A stretch of DNA of 64,000 nucleotides from contig NC_014098.1 in assembly GCF_000092905.1 (NCBI RefSeq), positions 1,488,001-1,552,000 on the forward strand. Reading direction: 5' to 3'. The position numbers and the translations under genes were made by a program. Within the stretch, counting starts at the first letter, position 1, and each line of letters starts with the position of its first letter. Below are positions 55,636 through 64,000 of this stretch, one piece after another. The notes below the pieces were generated by a model that saw only the letters and a list, made by a program, of their open reading frames with translations, was not told the origin of the DNA and ran no database searches. Source of the stretch: Kyrpidia tusciae DSM 2912 (lineage in GTDB: Bacteria > Bacillota > Bacilli > Kyrpidiales > Kyrpidiaceae).

Positions 55636-56256
55636 ATGTTGAGTTTAATCATTCCGGCCTACAACGAGGAAGAGCGCATCGGCCAAGTTTTGGACGCGGT
55701 GATCGCCGCTGGGGTGTTCGATCAGGTCATTGTCGTCGATGACGGGTCGACGGACCGGACCGCTGAAGTGGCCACTGCGCACCGGGTGGAGGTTGTGCGC
55801 CTTCCTACGAATCGAGGGAAGGGCGCAGCGGTGGCAGCGGGGCTGTCCAGGGCCCAGGGCGAGGTGATCGGGTTTCTCGATGCCGACCTGGTGGGACTAC
55901 GCCCGGAACACATCCGAGCTTTGGTCTTGCCTGTGATCGAGGGACAGGCGGACATGACGATCGGACTGTTCGGCGGCGGACGCCTGAGCACCGATCTGGC
56001 CCAGAAGTTGACCCCCATTCTGACTGGCCAACGGGTTGTGCACCGCCGCTGGCTTCCCCCGGCAGATTTTTCTATGGCGCGATACGGGATTGAAGTGTTA
56101 TTACATAAACATGTCAAGGACTCCGGAGGCCGAATCGTGGAGGTATCCTTAGACGAAGTGACGCATCACATGAAAGAGGAGAAGCTGGGTTGGAGAAAAG
56201 GGGTCGCAGCGCGACTGCGGATGTACTGGGATATTCTGAAGGTGATGGCGAAATGA
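55636..56256 (+). CDS. Family 2 glycosyltransferase
   Basis: 206-residue GT-A fold enzyme. Nucleotide-sugar binding motifs: SLIIPAYNEEERI, VVDDGSTDRT and a DAD metal site in VIGFLDADLVG (about 76-86). No membrane helix, unlike dolichol-phosphate-mannose-type enzymes with long tails; it is close to the short cytoplasmic GT2 group. ATG 55636 lies behind AAGGGGGAG; polC overlaps its stop by 4 bases. Donor and acceptor are unknown. The slot between proS and polC is normally empty in Bacillus. Confidence 0.85.
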   Translation: MLSLIIPAYNEEERIGQVLDAVIAAGVFDQVIVVDDGSTDRTAEVATAHRVEVVRLPTNRGKGAAVAAGLSRAQGEVIGFLDADLVGLRPEHIRALVLPVIEGQADMTIGLFGGGRLSTDLAQKLTPILTGQRVVHRRWLPPADFSMARYGIEVLLHKHVKDSGGRIVEVSLDEVTHHMKEEKLGWRKGVAARLRMYWDILKVMAK

Positions 56257-59200
56257 CGCGTGCGGTATCCTCCTACAGTGCGGATGCGCCGAGGCCCTGG
56301 GTGGCACGGATTTTACAATTACGCCCGGAGCTGACGTCCTATATGGGCCAAATCGATGTGGTGCGGATCGCCGTGTCGCCGGAAAGCCTTTCCGGGCGTG
56401 TGTACGTCTCCTTGAGCCATCCCCTGCCGCCCGATATGTGGGCAAACCTGGAGGACACGCTGACAAATCTGGCCGCCTCCTGCGGCGGGTGGCGCGTCGA
56501 AGTGTGGGCCGAGGTTGCGGACCGGAAGGGCGCCGAAGAGGCGGTGGAAGCTTATTTTCCTGTTTGTGCTCGGGATACGGGGTGTGCCGAAGGGTTATTT
56601 GGCCAGATCCGCGGCCTTTATGCGGGCGAGGGGCTGTTGCGCCTTGTGGCGCCCCACGAGATGGTATCGGCCGCCGCACGGCACCGCGGGTTGGGGCAGG
56701 CGGTCCAAGCGTGGTACCGCAGGGTGCTGGGCATTTCCATCAACGTGCAGTGGGATGTGGAGGCCGGAGAGTCGTTTCAGGAACTTCGGGAACAATGCCT
56801 GGAAGAGGAACGGGCAATGGTGGCCGAGTTGGTGTCGGCCCCGGAAAAGGAAGGGCCCTCTCCCGCTTCCGGAAAAGAAGACCCTGTCCTTCTCGGGAAG
56901 TTCGTTTCTGACGACCCGGTGCCCCTTCGCAGCATTACCGAAGAGGTCCGCAGCGTTGTCGCCGAGGGGACGGTCTTTTTCATTGAAACCCGGGAACTTT
57001 CCAGCGGGCGGATTTTGTATCATTTTTATCTGACCGACCGCACCGATTCGATCTCGGTGAAAGCTTTCGCCAAACCCGATCAGCGGCAGGCCGGGCTCGA
57101 CGGGTTGTCAAAAGGGGACTGGGTTCGGGTGCGGGGCTCGGTATCGTACGATACCTTCGCCAAAGAACTCGTCCTGATGGCCCAGGATGTGATGCGCGTT
57201 CCTCCCCGCGTTCGCAAGGACCAGAGCGGGGCGAAACGGGTGGAGTTGCACGTGCACACACCCATGAGCGCCCTGGACGGCGTGAGTTCCCCCGGGGATC
57301 TGGTACGCCGGGCGGCGGAGTGGGGGCACTCGGCCTTGGCGGTGACCGATCACGGGGTTGCCCAGGCGTTTCCGGACTTCTTTCGGGAAGCCCAGAAGGC
57401 GGGGATCAAACCCATCCTGGGGATCGAGGCCTATCTGGTGGATGACGGGTCTTCGGTGGTGTTTGGGGCGGACCACCGACCATTGGAGGATGCGGAGTTC
57501 GTCGTGTTCGATACGGAGACCACCGGACTGAACGCCCGGGAACATACCCTGATTGAAATCGCGGCGGTCAAAGTGCGGGGGGGCGAGTTGGTCGATCATT
57601 ATACCTCGCTCATCGACCCGGGAGTGCCGATTTCGCCGAAGATTCAAGAGTTAACCGGGATCACGAGCGACATGGTGAAAGGTCAGCCCGGGCTGTCAGA
57701 AGTTCTTGAAGCGTTCCGGAAGTTTGCGGCCGGGGCGGTCCTTGTGGCCCACAACGCCGAGTTCGACATGGGGTTTTTGCAATCCGCCGCCCGCAAGCTC
57801 GGACAACCCCCCTGGGACCATCCGGTGCTGGACACTCTGGCACTGGCCCGGGTGCTGTATCCCCGGGAGCGGAATCACCGCCTGAAGACCTTGACCCAGA
57901 AATTCAATGTGGAGTTGGTCAACCACCACCGGGCAGCGGCGGACGCCGAGGCCACGGCGAAAGTGTTCCTGCATCTGTTGCGGGAAGCTGAGGCCCGAGG
58001 CGCTCACCATCTGGACGAATGTAACGCTCTGGGGGAAGGCATCGACGTCTCCCACGCCCGGCCGTATCATGCCACGATTCTCGTGAAAAACCCCACTGGC
58101 TTGAAAAATTTGTACCGTCTAGTTTCCTTGGCTCATACCCGGTACTTGCATCGCCAGCCTCGGATTCCTCGAACCGAGTGGCTGAATTACCGGGAAGGGC
58201 TGATGATGGGGACGGGGTGTTTACGGGGAGAATTGTTTCAGGCGTTGTTGCGGGGGCGGTCGGATGAGGAGCTGCTCGATATCATTCAGCGGTATGATTT
58301 TGTCGAAATTCAGCCCCTGGACCAGTACCGCCCCCTGTTGCGGAATGAAGAAATTCGGGATCTGGAAGCCGTCGCCGAATACCACCGCCGGATCTTGGAA
58401 TTGGCCGATCGGGCCGGCCGGCCGGTGGTGGCCACGGGAGATGTGCACTATTTGGACCCGGAGGATCGAATTTATCGAGATATCCTTCAGGCGGGGTCGA
58501 ACATGGAAGTGGATGACCCCGATGCGGGGTATCATTTTCGCACCACCGAAGAGATGTTGGCGGCCTTTGGCCATCTGGGGCCGCGGGCCGTTGAAGTGGT
58601 GGTGGAGAACGCAAATCGAATTGCCGAAGAGATCGAGGTGGTCAAGCCGATCCCAGACGAGTTGTACACCCCGGTTATCGATGGGGCAGAGGAACAAATC
58701 CGGTCTCTGGCCTACGAGAAAGCCCGGCGGCTTTACGGCGATCCCCTGCCGGAGTTGGTGAAGGCCCGACTGGAGAAAGAACTGAACAGCATCATCAACC
58801 ACGGTTACGCGGTGATTTACTTGATCGCCCATAAACTGGTAACACAGTCTTTGAAGGACGGGTATCTGGTGGGATCCCGGGGTTCAGTGGGATCCTCCTT
58901 GGTCGCCACCATGACGGATATTACTGAAGTCAATCCCCTGCCGCCTCATTATCTCTGTCCGGCTTGTCATTACAGCGAGTTCGTGACCGCCGGGTCGGTG
59001 GGCTCGGGGTTTGATCTCCCGGACCGGGAATGCCCGCGGTGCGGGGAAAAGTTGGGCAAAGATGGCCACGATATTCCCTTTGAAACGTTTATGGGGTTCA
59101 AAGGGGATAAGGTCCCGGACATCGATCTAAACTTCTCGGGAGAGTATCAGAGCCGGGCGCACAAGTATACCGAGCATCTGTTTGGTTCCGATCATGTGTT

Positions 59201-60539
59201 CCGGGCGGGGACGATCTCCACCGTGGCCGAGAAAACGGCTTATGGGTACGTGCGCAAATTCGCCGAGGAACGGGGATTGCAATTGCGAAATGCCGAACTG
59301 ACGCGGTTGGTTCAGGGGTGTACGGGCATTAAGCGAACCACGGGCCAGCACCCCGGGGGTCTGATGGTGGTGCCGAGCAACAAAGAGATCTTTGATTTTT
59401 GTCCGATTCAATTTCCGGCGGATGACAAGACCGCCGGCACCCGGACGACCCATTTCGATTATCATTCCATCCACGATAACCTGTTGAAATTGGATTTGCT
59501 CGGCCATGACGATCCCACAGTGATCCGGATGCTTCAAGACCTCACCGGCGTTGCGCCGAAGGAAATTCCGGTGGACGATCCGGATACCATGTCGATTTTC
59601 AGTGGCACGGAAGTGCTGGGGGTCACGCCGGAACAGATCCGCAGCACCGTGGGGACTTATGGGATCCCCGAGTTCGGGACAAAATTCGTCCGCCAAATGT
59701 TGGAGGACACGAAGCCAAAGACGTTTGCCGAGTTGGTGCGCATCTCGGGATTGTCCCACGGGACGGACGTGTGGCTGAACAACGCCCAAGATCTGATCCG
59801 GTCCGGGACGGCTCGGTTGTCGGAAGTGATCTCCACCCGGGATGACATTATGGTTTATCTAATCCAGAAGGGAATGGAACCGGTTCAAGCCTTTCGGATC
59901 ATGGAGTCGGTCCGCAAAGGAAAGGGGCTCACGCCGGAAGATGAGGCGACGATGAAAGAGCACGGGGTCCCGGATTGGTACATCGCATCTTGTAAAAAGA
60001 TCAAATATATGTTTCCAAAAGCCCACGCCACCGCCTATGTACTGATGGCCGTGCGGATCGCGTATTTTAAAGTTCACAATCCCCTGGCCTTTTATGCCAC
60101 ATATTTTACCGTCCGGGCGGATGATTTCGATTTACAACTGGTGCTACAGGGGCCCGATGTGGTGCTCCGGCGGATCGAGGCGGTGGAAGCAAAGGGCAGC
60201 CAAGCCACGGCCAAGGAGAAGAGTTTGCTCACGGTCCTTGAGGTGGCCCTGGAGATGATGCAACGGGGATTTCGGTTCGGTCCGCTGGATCTGTACCGAT
60301 CGGATGCCACTCGGTTTGTTCCGGATGGGGAAGGTACACTGATCCCTCCTTTTTCGGCCGTGGCCGGAATCGGGGAGTCGGCGGCCCGGAATGTGGCGGC
60401 GGCCCGGGAGGAAGGGGAGTTTCTTTCTGTGCAGGATTTGCAAGAACGGGCTCGTCTGTCCAGACCGGTGGTGGAACTGCTGGAACAGATGGGGTGTCTG
60501 AAAGGTCTTCCGCAAACCAATCAATTGTCTTTGTTTTAG
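56253..60539 (+). CDS. polC: DNA polymerase III alpha subunit, PolC type
   Basis: Main replicative polymerase of low-GC Gram-positives. 1428 residues from ATG 56253, which overlaps the glycosyltransferase stop; earlier codons shadow that gene. Domains in order: N-terminal region, OB fold (about 220-310), PHP split by the exonuclease (HVHTPMSALDGVSS before it), 3'-5' exonuclease with VVFDTETTGLN, HNAEFDMGFL and HRAAADAEAT, then the polymerase core with GSRGSVGSSLVATMTDITEVNPLPPHY, PDIDLNFSGEYQ and TTGQHPGGLMVVP. A four-cysteine zinc site (CPACH and CPRCG) is present. Domain order and length are normal for PolC. Confidence 0.97.
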   Translation: MTRAVSSYSADAPRPWVARILQLRPELTSYMGQIDVVRIAVSPESLSGRVYVSLSHPLPPDMWANLEDTLTNLAASCGGWRVEVWAEVADRKGAEEAVEAYFPVCARDTGCAEGLFGQIRGLYAGEGLLRLVAPHEMVSAAARHRGLGQAVQAWYRRVLGISINVQWDVEAGESFQELREQCLEEERAMVAELVSAPEKEGPSPASGKEDPVLLGKFVSDDPVPLRSITEEVRSVVAEGTVFFIETRELSSGRILYHFYLTDRTDSISVKAFAKPDQRQAGLDGLSKGDWVRVRGSVSYDTFAKELVLMAQDVMRVPPRVRKDQSGAKRVELHVHTPMSALDGVSSPGDLVRRAAEWGHSALAVTDHGVAQAFPDFFREAQKAGIKPILGIEAYLVDDGSSVVFGADHRPLEDAEFVVFDTETTGLNAREHTLIEIAAVKVRGGELVDHYTSLIDPGVPISPKIQELTGITSDMVKGQPGLSEVLEAFRKFAAGAVLVAHNAEFDMGFLQSAARKLGQPPWDHPVLDTLALARVLYPRERNHRLKTLTQKFNVELVNHHRAAADAEATAKVFLHLLREAEARGAHHLDECNALGEGIDVSHARPYHATILVKNPTGLKNLYRLVSLAHTRYLHRQPRIPRTEWLNYREGLMMGTGCLRGELFQALLRGRSDEELLDIIQRYDFVEIQPLDQYRPLLRNEEIRDLEAVAEYHRRILELADRAGRPVVATGDVHYLDPEDRIYRDILQAGSNMEVDDPDAGYHFRTTEEMLAAFGHLGPRAVEVVVENANRIAEEIEVVKPIPDELYTPVIDGAEEQIRSLAYEKARRLYGDPLPELVKARLEKELNSIINHGYAVIYLIAHKLVTQSLKDGYLVGSRGSVGSSLVATMTDITEVNPLPPHYLCPACHYSEFVTAGSVGSGFDLPDRECPRCGEKLGKDGHDIPFETFMGFKGDKVPDIDLNFSGEYQSRAHKYTEHLFGSDHVFRAGTISTVAEKTAYGYVRKFAEERGLQLRNAELTRLVQGCTGIKRTTGQHPGGLMVVPSNKEIFDFCPIQFPADDKTAGTRTTHFDYHSIHDNLLKLDLLGHDDPTVIRMLQDLTGVAPKEIPVDDPDTMSIFSGTEVLGVTPEQIRSTVGTYGIPEFGTKFVRQMLEDTKPKTFAELVRISGLSHGTDVWLNNAQDLIRSGTARLSEVISTRDDIMVYLIQKGMEPVQAFRIMESVRKGKGLTPEDEATMKEHGVPDWYIASCKKIKYMFPKAHATAYVLMAVRIAYFKVHNPLAFYATYFTVRADDFDLQLVLQGPDVVLRRIEAVEAKGSQATAKEKSLLTVLEVALEMMQRGFRFGPLDLYRSDATRFVPDGEGTLIPPFSAVAGIGESAARNVAAAREEGEFLSVQDLQERARLSRPVVELLEQMGCLKGLPQTNQLSLF

Positions 60540-60557
60540 AGCCCGGGCCGGACGCCC

Positions 60558-60586
60558 TTGTCGTCAGCCTTTGGCAGTGCTATAAT
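60558..60586 (+). promoter_or_regulatory. Sigma-A promoter of the rimP-nusA-infB operon
   Basis: TTGTCG (60558-60563), 17-base spacer, perfect TATAAT (60581-60586), starting 19 bases after the polC stop. Predicted transcript start near 60593. Confidence 0.85.
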
Positions 60587-60621
60587 GGTTTTGCTATGAT
60601 GTGGATACCATCGGTCACGCA

Positions 60622-60641
60622 AGAGTGGGGCAACCCACTCT
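60622..60641 (+). ncRNA. rimP leader hairpin
   Basis: AGAGTGGG (60622-60629), GCAA tetraloop of the GNRA type, CCCACTCT (60634-60641), followed by TTCGATTTG. An 8-bp GAGUGGG/CCCACUC hairpin at this place is the hallmark of the rimP (ylxS) leader motif conserved in Firmicutes, whose function may be control of this operon. It lies about 30 bases after the predicted transcript start and 61 bases before rimP. Confidence 0.7.
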
Positions 60642-60702
60642 TTCGATTTGTTGGGGACGGTCAGCGATAGACCACCCAACGGAGGCAGAGAAGGGGGATT
60701 CG

Positions 60703-61167
60703 ATGGCGAAGAAGCGCATCGCGGCGGTCGTGGAGGAGATCGCGCGCCCCATCGTCGAGGGGGAAGGATTAGAACTGGTGGATGTGGAGTATGTGAAGGA
60801 AGGAGCGAACTGGTTTTTACGGGTGTTTGTGGATCGCCCGGAGGGAGGGGTGGATATCGACGACTGCAGCCGGGTGAGCGAGCGGCTGTCTGATCGACTG
60901 GATGAAATCGATCCCATCCCGGGGAGTTATTTTCTCGAAGTCTCTTCGCCGGGCATCGAGCGTCCCTTGAAAAATATGCCTGCTTTCCGACGGGCCCTCG
61001 GGCAGACGGTGGTGGTGACCACCTATGAACCCGTCCAAGGGCGCAAATCCTTTCAAGGGCTGCTCACCGAGGTGGACGATGAGGGGATTGCGGTCGCGGA
61101 CGGGGATGTGGTTTGGACCATTCCGTATCGGGCGGTGGCATCCGCGCGAACCGTGTTTGTCCCGTAG
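60703..61167 (+). CDS. rimP: Ribosome maturation factor RimP
   Basis: Needed for 30S subunit maturation. 154 residues from ATG 60703 behind GAAGGGGGATT. Shows the family parts GEGLELVDVEYVKEGANWFLRVFVDRPEGGVDIDDCSRVSERLSDRLDEIDPIPGSYFLEVSSPGIERPL in pieces from about 20 to 88. The C-terminal SH3-like domain follows. nusA starts 37 bases after the stop. Confidence 0.96.
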   Translation: MAKKRIAAVVEEIARPIVEGEGLELVDVEYVKEGANWFLRVFVDRPEGGVDIDDCSRVSERLSDRLDEIDPIPGSYFLEVSSPGIERPLKNMPAFRRALGQTVVVTTYEPVQGRKSFQGLLTEVDDEGIAVADGDVVWTIPYRAVASARTVFVP

Positions 61168-61204
61168 GCGGATGCCGGGGAGGAAGGAGGAGACACCGGC
61201 CATC

Positions 61205-62356
61205 ATGAACCAGGATTTTATTGAGGCGCTGGATCAGTTGGAGCGGGAAAAGGGGATCAGCAAAGACGTTTTGATCGAAGCGATCGAAGCGGCCCTGATC
61301 TCCGGCTACAAGCGCAACTTTAATTCCGCCGCGAACGTGCGAGTGGATGTGAATCGCGAAACCGGGGATGTCAGGGTGTTCGCCCGCAAGACGGTGGTGG
61401 AGGAAACGGCCGATCCGCGTATGGAGATTTCATTGGAGGCGGCGGAGCAGATCAGTCCCCATTACACGGTGGGGGACATCGTGGAAATCGAAGTCACTCC
61501 GAAGGATTTTGGCCGCATCGCCGCCCAGACGGCCAAACAGGTGGTCACCCAGCGGATTCGCGAGGCCGAGAGGGGACTCATTTACCACGAATATCTCGAT
61601 CGTGAAGAAGATATTGTCACCGGCCTCGTGCAGCGCCAGGACGCCCGGTATACCTACGTGGACCTGGGAAAAGTCGAGGCTTTGCTGCCCTTTCATGAAC
61701 AGATTCCCGGGGAAAAACTCAAGCAGGGCGATCGGGTTAAAGCCTTTATCACGAAGGTGGAAAAAACCACGAAAGGCCCCCAGGTTTTGCTTTCGAGAAC
61801 CCACCCGGGTTTGTTAAAACGCTTATTTGAACTGGAAGTTCCCGAAATTTACGAGGGTGTCGTGGAGATCAAATCGGTGGCCCGGGAGGCGGGTCATCGA
61901 TCGAAGATTGCCGTTTTTTCGCGGAAGCCCGAGGTGGATCCCGTGGGGGCCTGTGTGGGACCCCGGGGCATGCGGGTTCAACATGTGGTGGCGGAATTGC
62001 ACGGCGAAAAGGTCGACATCGTCAAGTGGAGCGAAGACCCGGAGGAATTCGTGAAGAATGCCCTGAGCCCGGCGAAGGTCGTCAGCGTGGAGATCGCCGA
62101 GGACGAACGGGTGGCCCGGGTTATCGTACCCGATTACCAACTGTCCCTGGCGATTGGTAAAGAAGGGCAGAACGCGAGACTTGCGGCGAAATTGACCGGT
62201 TGGAAAATCGACATTAAAAGTGAGTCCCAGGTGGAAGCGAATCAGGCCGCGGCTTCCGAAGAAGCGAGGGAGCAAGAAGAATCCGAGAAGTGGTCCTCGC
62301 CCGATGGCGATCCTGGCCAAGGCGCGGATGCCTGGGCGGCGGAACGGACCGAATGA
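61205..62356 (+). CDS. nusA: Transcription termination/antitermination factor NusA
   Basis: RNA polymerase-binding elongation factor. 383 residues from ATG 61205. N-terminal domain ([31 protein letters not shown]), S1 domain (about 130-200: [36 protein letters not shown]), KH1 with [21 protein letters not shown] and KH2 with [23 protein letters not shown]. The acidic C-terminal repeats of enterobacteria are absent, replaced by a short acidic tail. Normal for Bacilli. Confidence 0.97.
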   Translation: MNQDFIEALDQLEREKGISKDVLIEAIEAALISGYKRNFNSAANVRVDVNRETGDVRVFARKTVVEETADPRMEISLEAAEQISPHYTVGDIVEIEVTPKDFGRIAAQTAKQVVTQRIREAERGLIYHEYLDREEDIVTGLVQRQDARYTYVDLGKVEALLPFHEQIPGEKLKQGDRVKAFITKVEKTTKGPQVLLSRTHPGLLKRLFELEVPEIYEGVVEIKSVAREAGHRSKIAVFSRKPEVDPVGACVGPRGMRVQHVVAELHGEKVDIVKWSEDPEEFVKNALSPAKVVSVEIAEDERVARVIVPDYQLSLAIGKEGQNARLAAKLTGWKIDIKSESQVEANQAAASEEAREQEESEKWSSPDGDPGQGADAWAAERTE

Positions 62357-62368
62357 GGAGGATCCACG

Positions 62369-62644
62369 GTGTCGCCCAAACATGTGCCGCTGCGTAAATG
62401 TATCGGTTGCCAAACGATGAAGGCCAAGCGCGATCTGATCCGCATCGTGGCCACTCCGGACGGCGCGATCCGGATTGATCCGACGGGAAAGGCGGCCGGG
62501 CGGGGGGCTTACTTGTGTCCCACCGTCGCATGTTTCGAACTTGCCCTAAAGCGCAAAGCGTTGGAACGGGCTTTGAAACGCCCGGTTCCCGCTGAGATCT
62601 GGGATTCGGTGAAACGGCAACTGGAGGGAACGGCCCATGGGTGA
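62369..62644 (+). CDS. rnpM: RNase P modulator RnpM (YlxR)
   Basis: 91-residue RNA-binding protein reported to modulate RNase P. GTG 62369 behind GAGGAGGATCC. The family motifs are VPLRKCIGCQTMKAKRDLIRIV and KAAGRGAYLCPTVACFELALKRKALERALK. ylxQ overlaps its end by 8 bases. Confidence 0.95.
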   Translation: MSPKHVPLRKCIGCQTMKAKRDLIRIVATPDGAIRIDPTGKAAGRGAYLCPTVACFELALKRKALERALKRPVPAEIWDSVKRQLEGTAHG

Positions 62645-63092
62645 TCCGCGAACCTTGGGTTTGCTCGGTTTGGCCCTGCGCGCCGGATGTCTGGCGCTCG
62701 GGGAACGGGCGGTGCTGGAGCGCATCCGCAGAGGCGGAGCTCATCTGGTGCTGCTGGCGACGGATGCAGGTCCTAACACAAGAAAGCGAACGGTGGATAA
62801 ATGTCGCTCTCACGGCGTGCCGTGGGCGGCTTGGGTCGATCGCTACACCTTGGGTAAGGCCGTCGGACGAGAGACCGTGGTCGTGGCGGCGGTGACGGAG
62901 CAAGGATTCGCCGAAAACCTGCTGACCCAGTTGCGGCAACATCACGGAGGTGACAGATTTGAGTCAGAAACTCCGAGTGTACGAATACGCCAAACAACTG
63001 AATATGTCGAGCAAGGAAATTATAACCATCTTAAAACGCCTCGGGGTGTCGGTCAACAACCACATGAGCGTGATGGACCAGGAGATGATTAA
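62637..63092 (+). CDS. ylxQ: L7Ae-family RNA-binding protein YlxQ with C-terminal extension
   Basis: K-turn-binding ribosomal-protein-like factor. The first 103 residues match the family (LGLLGLALRAGCLALGERAVLERIRRGGAHLVLLATDAGPNTRKRTVDKC, then VGRETVVVAAVTEQGFAENLL) and equal the usual full length. The frame has no stop there and runs 48 residues further, to 63092, overlapping infB by 134 bases in another frame. The extension has no recognisable similarity and may simply be read-through of the absent stop, or a true extension. Confidence 0.9.
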   Translation: MGDPRTLGLLGLALRAGCLALGERAVLERIRRGGAHLVLLATDAGPNTRKRTVDKCRSHGVPWAAWVDRYTLGKAVGRETVVVAAVTEQGFAENLLTQLRQHHGGDRFESETPSVRIRQTTEYVEQGNYNHLKTPRGVGQQPHERDGPGDD

Positions 63093-64000
63093 TCAGGTGG
63101 AGCAATTTTTTGCCGACGTGAAAGCCCGGGCATCGAGGAAAAACGAAGAACAGGCCAGGAGGGCGGCTAAGGGGGCGGCATCTGGACCGGGTGAGACGGC
63201 CCGGACTGCATCCCCGGCGTCCGGCCCCACCCCGTCCCGAAACCAAAGGTCTGGGGGGCGAGGACGCGCCGATCAACCCCGGAGGGAACATGGAAATGGC
63301 CCCCGAGATGGCAACAGATCCAACCATGCTGAACGCCGGACGGCCCAGAGTGGAAACGGCGGGAATCACGAGCGGCGGCCGCAAGGCGCTCAGCGCCCCG
63401 GGGACGAAGGTCAAAGGGCTAACGGCGGTCAGCGCTCCGGAGGAAACGGCCAGAAGACCGGCGGGCAGCGGTCGGGAAACGGCGGCCAGCGAACCGGAGG
63501 ATCTCGGTCGGCTGTGGGCTCCGGGCGCCGAAATGGTTCCGGCGAGCGGTCCCGGCCGGCCGGCAAGGGTGCGGGTCCGGGAGGGCGCCGGGACGCAACG
63601 GCGGCCATGGTCATCGACCAGTATGAAGACCTCGATGCCCCCGTGATCCGGGGAGAGAGAATCGTTCGCAAGTCCAAACCTTCTCCAAAGGGCGATAAAG
63701 ACAATCGAAAAGTTGCGCCGCCTTCCCGGTCCCAGCAGCGACGGGAGCGGCGCGCCCAGCGGGAAGCGGCGGACGCGCCAAAACAGGTTGTCGTCGAAGG
63801 GCCGATGAGTGTCGGAGATTTTGCGAAAACGATCAAAAAAGAGCCGGCGGATGTGATTAAGAAGCTGCTGTTCCTCGGCGTCATGGCGACCATTAACCAG
63901 GAAATCGACGTGGATGCCATGACCCTGGTCGCCCAGGAATACGGCATCGAACTGCAGGTGAAAGAGCCCCGGGACGAAGAAATGGAAGAGCTTCTTTGGG
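62959..64000 (+). CDS. infB: Translation initiation factor IF-2, N-terminal part
   Basis: GTPase that brings fMet-tRNA to the ribosome; the C-terminal GTPase domains are cut off by the window end. TTG 62959, 8 bases after GGAGG, gives MSQKLRVYEYAKQLNMSSKEIITILKRLGVSVNNHMSVMDQ, the IF2_N domain. Residues about 75-240 form a disordered linker rich in Gly, Arg, Asn, Gln and Ser with loose repeats such as GGQRSGGNGQKTGGQRSGNG. A second IF2_N domain starts near 285 (MSVGDFAKTIKKEPADVIKKLLFLGVMATINQEIDVDAMTLVAQEYG). 347 residues are visible. Confidence 0.95.
   Translation, partial: MSQKLRVYEYAKQLNMSSKEIITILKRLGVSVNNHMSVMDQEMINQVEQFFADVKARASRKNEEQARRAAKGAASGPGETARTASPASGPTPSRNQRSGGRGRADQPRREHGNGPRDGNRSNHAERRTAQSGNGGNHERRPQGAQRPGDEGQRANGGQRSGGNGQKTGGQRSGNGGQRTGGSRSAVGSGRRNGSGERSRPAGKGAGPGGRRDATAAMVIDQYEDLDAPVIRGERIVRKSKPSPKGDKDNRKVAPPSRSQQRRERRAQREAADAPKQVVVEGPMSVGDFAKTIKKEPADVIKKLLFLGVMATINQEIDVDAMTLVAQEYGIELQVKEPRDEEMEELLW

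Overview
This window is the chromosomal core of a GC-rich member of the Bacilli. The gene order (topA-trmFO-xerC-hslV-hslU-codY, a long flagellar/chemotaxis operon, then rpsB-tsf-pyrH-frr-uppS-cdsA-dxr-rseP-ispG-proS-polC-rimP-nusA-rnpM-ylxQ-infB) matches the Bacillus layout. The high GC, many GTG and TTG starts, and a futalosine-pathway menaquinone gene (mqnE) point to Alicyclobacillaceae, perhaps a Kyrpidia-like thermophile. That placement is inference from gene content, not from a marker-gene search.

Region 1 (1-4771) is mostly minus strand. It holds a truncated divergent FtsH-like membrane AAA protein, an unknown plus-strand protein with its own promoter, a small DUF4177 protein, murI (glutamate racemase, with a small tandem duplication at its 3' end), mqnE with a near-consensus promoter, and an unknown cysteine-pair protein. 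Region 2 (4884-8790) has a promoter and T-box leader whose best specifier triplet is ATC (Ile), driving a threonine dehydratase without a regulatory domain. A 52-residue zinc-ribbon protein and sucC-sucD follow, closed by a terminator.

Region 3 (8879-17480) runs dprA, topA, trmFO, xerC, hslV, hslU and codY, ending in a terminator. Region 4 (17551-45543) is a fla/che supra-operon: rod genes, MS-ring and export ATPase, hook assembly, C-ring, export gate, FlhF/FlhG, then chemotaxis signalling (cheB, A, W, C, D), a small membrane protein, the flagellar sigma factor, a FapA/DUF342 protein and a coiled-coil protein. Neighbouring genes often overlap by four bases or sit a few bases apart, which suggests translational coupling.

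Region 5 (45531-60539) starts at an rpsB promoter and covers translation factors (S2, EF-Ts, UMP kinase, ribosome recycling factor), isoprenoid and phospholipid genes (uppS, cdsA, dxr, ispG), the site-2 protease rseP, proS, a glycosyltransferase and polC. Region 6 (60558-64000) starts at a strong promoter and a rimP-type leader hairpin and runs rimP, nusA, rnpM, ylxQ and infB, which is cut by the window end. All genes from about 4.9 kb onward are on the plus strand.

I found no CRISPR array, insertion sequence, prophage, tRNA or rRNA, and no gene cluster that looks like an undescribed defence or biosynthetic system. The points most worth a second look are the receiver-less CheB, the 134-nt ylxQ/infB overlap, the short EF-Ts, the ACT-less IlvA under an apparent isoleucine T-box, the glycosyltransferase coupled to polC, and several conserved-context proteins of unknown function.
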